From: Phallusia fumigata
Taxonomy: Eukaryota; Chordata; Ascidiacea; Phlebobranchia; Ascidiidae
Reading direction: 5' to 3'
DNA: 64,000 bases
NCBI GenBank assembly: GCA_008931825.1
Contig: QXVZ01006928.1
Span: forward strand, 62,001-126,000
Positions within the stretch are counted from its first letter, which is position 1. Every line of letters starts with the position of its first letter. The translations under genes and the position numbers were made by a program. The notes under the pieces are model-generated. The model searched no databases. It saw nothing but the letters and a program-made list of their open reading frames with translations, and was not told where the DNA came from. This document shows, piece by piece, positions 61,101 through 64,000 of this stretch.

Positions 61101-63714
61101 TGACTTCAATTTATTTTCTTGTTTAGTTTGGAAGTTGAACGAGCTGGAATGAAAATTCAAATCGCAGTTCAGAAGCTGGAGTTAGGAAATACTAAAGAAG
61201 GGCCGTGCTCGAAATTTCTGGAGGTGAATTGAAATCCCTGAGGTTTAACTTCCTTTCCGCTTACTAACTACGACAACTCACAAAATATCAAAACAAATCC
61301 TTTATTCTAAACTTCGTCTTTATGATGTCACAGATCATCGACAATGGAAAATCCCAGGGAAGATTCTGCAAAAAAAAATTTCCGGGCGATTACTTCACAA
61401 TGGGTATGACATAACATGTGCTGTATGACGTCATATTGAATCATGTTGTGACGTAACAATTTATGGTTTGCAGGCCCGAAAGTTCGGATCGACATACAGG
61501 GTGATGGCGCCATCTCGCGGTGGCTGCGCGAGAAGAAAACTCCCTTCAGGGTGGCGTACCGAGCAGTTCCACAACAACAATATCCGCCCGGCTTCAGGTA
61601 GGGAAAGTTGTGGGTGGTCAAGGGTTGATTCGACCCCAAAATGACCTTGTAATCCCCCCTGCGACAACTGCAGTACATTACTGCGCGTCGTCATTACCAT
61701 GGCAATTTGACGTCACTACCATGGTAGTTTGACATGTTTTGGTATGGTCAGGGTGTCCTAAGATCTTTATGGGTGCAAGGAAAAGCTGTATACTGGATCC
61801 CTACAAGCAAACATGTAAGGTACTGACCAGAGAAGGTAGGGGGAGGGACAAGTGGCCAATTTTTTTCACAGGGTTCGAACCCAGGACGACATCTCTCAAG
61901 CTTTTTGTGCCTGTATTTTTTAACAACCCAAAACAGCTGCAGATTAGCAAAGGGAACCGGGGTTTCAACGCCTGTGCCCACCAGGTCCATGTGTTAAATC
62001 ATCCCAACCTAGTAGCTTCATCATATCTGCCGTAATCTTAACACGGTGTTTCCCCAGGATCGAGACAACGAAGCCGAAACATTATGACCGGTATCACATC
62101 GGAACAAAACAACTCGTGAACTGGTAGGTAAAATTGCAAGTGTGAAGTTGCGAGTATTTGTTTGCTAAACTTTGTTCGGTTTTCCAGGTCTGCTGTGGGA
62201 AACACCAACACCGGAAGAAAGGGAAATAAAGGTGAGTAAAAAAGGAACAAAAATGCTTAAAAATATTCGGATTTGAAACGGGTTCGTATTCTATCAGTCT
62301 GTGTTTGCTAAATACATCACTGAAATCTGGAGATCTTATGTCATAGCAATCAATTTAGGCCTTGTCCGACCATTTTTCCTTGTTGTTGAAATTAGTGTCG
62401 TTTTTTCTATGTGGTGAATTTTTCAATTATTTCTTTGCTGCATTTATCAGCCGATATATTGTCATTAACCCGTGAAGTTGTAGAGATATGAATGTGAGTC
62501 GGTCGTCTAAATTCATGCTGCCTGCTATACAATTGAAACAAACAAAGGTTTTTATCGCAACTTGTGTCGCAGATAAAGAAGATTCTTCCGAGGCATCAGG
62601 GGGGCTTTCCACAGATCAAATCGTCGCCATAAGTGTCTGCTGTGGGATCGCCGCAATCTTCCTGTTCGCGATTATTATATGGAGGTGAAAAACTTCTCTA
62701 TTCTATCATCACAAAGTTAAATGAACACATATTAAACAAAAGGAATACATGAAGCACAGAGTTTTTTTCGTACTGTATAATGTTCCCAGATGCCCGTTCC
62801 GCTTCTACCCCCGCATAATGAGACGCCATAGCAGCATTATTTATGTTTTCACACTGTTTCAGATGTTGTTGCGTCACAGTGAAGCGAGATCATGACGAGG
62901 AGAAAGTGGCGGACGAACAAACTAGCAACGGGTACACGGTAAGTTGTTGTGTGTTCCATTCCCTGACACAGAAGTCGACAACAAGCGGCTCGTTCATCTA
63001 CCTGGTCCCGTGACCCGAACAAACAACAATGTTATTGGCACATTTTTGAGTTGCAGTAATTATGGTTAAGACAAACCGCCATATTGATTTAATAAAAGTT
63101 GCCCTATAAAATAAATATCAAACTTGTGAGGTTTCCTACAAATTTATCGTTGATTTTGCTTCCAACAGAATCAATCCTATCCTTTGCCAGGCAACGAACT
63201 GATCATTGCGTCTGAAGTCGTTCGACCGTGTCGGGCCAGCAAGTCTACGTCATCAGGTGAGCAACACAGAAATCTTATAGTCGCAAAATTTTGTGAAATG
63301 TAACATTGAATAATTTTATTTCAAGGTCATATATCCCATGAGGGCAAACTGGAAAAGAAACCACTCGATGGCAGCAAAGAGCGCAAACATCGCTCCGATC
63401 ATAAACATCCACGTCACAAGGCACGTGACCAAAAGAAGCGTTCTGATTCGCCAGAAAAACGTCGGCGCCACAAGGACGAAAGAAAGGATGTAGATGAGCG
63501 ACGTTCCAGAAGTGACAAAACAAAGGAAGGACGACGTCATAAACGGAAAGATGACGACAAATCGCGACGTCACAAGAGAAGCGAACGTCACAGTGACGAA
63601 AAACATTCTGGAAGTGGAAAAGACAAAGCAGACGCAAGAACGAAAAAACACACAAGTTCTAGAACTAAAAAGAACAAAGAAAGAACTTCGCGTCACAAAC
63701 GTGATCGCGTGTGA
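58133..63714 (+). CDS. Single-CUB transmembrane protein, family member 3, with basic His/Lys/Arg-rich tail
   Basis: Twelve exons: 58133-58223, 58332-58403, 60369-60471, 61127-61223, 61334-61403, 61474-61597, 62058-62123, 62188-62231, 62573-62684, 62863-62938, 63169-63256 and 63326-63714. They total 1332 bases, in frame, for 443 residues. Signal peptide YLKTTLCLCMIVTSLGALS; short linker; CUB domain about 55-186 with cysteines in WTHCI, FQCTW, GPCSKF and GRFCKKKFPGDYF (the usual FCG is FCK here). The stalk is short (about 36 residues). The helix is at about 236-259 (IVAISVCCGIAAIFLFAIII), followed at once by three cysteines (RCCCV, possible palmitoylation). The last 130 residues are dominated by K, R, H, D and S (e.g. 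KKRSDSPEKRRRHKDERKD), like an RS/KH-rich nuclear protein tail and unlike the other members. Gene order and intron phases show common descent with members 1 and 2. Function unknown. Confidence 0.85.
58601..58733 (+). repeat. Direct repeat copy 2 in intron 2 of CUB-TM gene 3
   Basis: A near-identical partner of 57,629-57,760, in the same orientation and about 970 bases downstream. The pair encloses the promoter, signal-peptide exon and linker exon of gene 3. Differences are a handful of substitutions, so the duplication or element insertions are fairly young. Confidence 0.85.
60143..60320. mobile_element. Palindromic MITE, family 1, second near-complete copy
   Basis: ACTTGAAGATTAGCTTAATT opens the left arm, which runs through GCAAACGTTTCAACAATC. 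The right arm returns from GATGATGACAACAGCGATTG through TTGAAACGATTGCAATAC. It sits in the 2-kb intron 2 of CUB-TM gene 3, just before the first CUB exon, and is related to the element at 42,893-43,090. Confidence 0.65.
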
Positions 63715-64000
63715 TTGTGACGTATATAATGGTTGCTAGTGGTAACAACTATTGGTGGTCACGCGATGAACAAGAGGAAAAAGCGGTTGTTTCTCGGACT
63801 CGCTGTTGTGGAATTTCTAGTCGCGTAGTGATTGTGACGTCGTTGTGACATATTTTCGAATACACATGTTATCCAGGAGTCCTTTTGCCGGAAATGGATG
63901 CTAAGTTTAAAATTTTCGGCAGCATTTTACGAATTTGTAAGTGATGAAGTGGTAATTAGTTTAAATTTATCAAACAAACTGATCTTATATCCAACCTCCA
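63715..64000. other. 3' flank of CUB-TM gene 3
   Basis: The last 286 bases hold the presumed 3' UTR, with one TGACGTCG/CRE-like stretch near 63,835. No further coding exon is visible. Whether another family member follows cannot be told from this window. Confidence 0.5.

Overview
The window looks like nuclear DNA of a tunicate, most probably Ciona. This is inferred from AT-rich sequence, compact multi-exon genes with GT/AG introns, chordate-type orthologues (class VII myosin, EOGT, NUDT16, KIDINS220), galaxin-type double-cysteine proteins, and many short palindromic repeats. No gene is bacterial or viral. Exon models were built by reading splice sites and phases by eye. For every complete multi-exon gene the exon phases close exactly.

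Layout. Bases 1-24,900 hold four minus-strand genes: the motor-domain half of a class VII myosin (runs off the left edge), EOGT (complete, 9 exons, 511 aa, C-terminal RDEL), a NUDT16-type Nudix hydrolase (5 exons, 211 aa, with a 146-base assembly gap in an intron), and KIDINS220 (one uninterrupted 1229-codon exon). Bases 24,859-38,394 hold two tandem minus-strand galaxin-like genes (688 and 680 aa). They have matching exon structures and several exons of identical length. A small unexplained minus-strand exon lies near 38.8 kb.

Bases 41,000-63,714 hold a plus-strand tandem family not recognised as a named gene. Three complete genes (553, 538 and 443 aa) each encode a signal peptide, a short variable linker, one CUB domain, a Thr/Pro/Arg-rich stalk, a single transmembrane helix and an unrelated cytoplasmic tail. 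A fragment at 41.1-42.7 kb has the same stalk/TM/tail exon phases. The shared ectodomain and divergent tails suggest a cell-surface receptor family. This cluster is the best candidate here for an undescribed system.

CpG content is mosaic. The myosin, NUDT16 and KIDINS220 regions are CpG-poor. The EOGT, galaxin and CUB regions are CpG-rich and densely studded with the palindrome TGACGTCA. Several MITE-like, hAT-like and SINE-like repeats occupy introns and intergenic DNA. No reverse transcriptase, tRNA gene, rRNA gene or CRISPR array was found.
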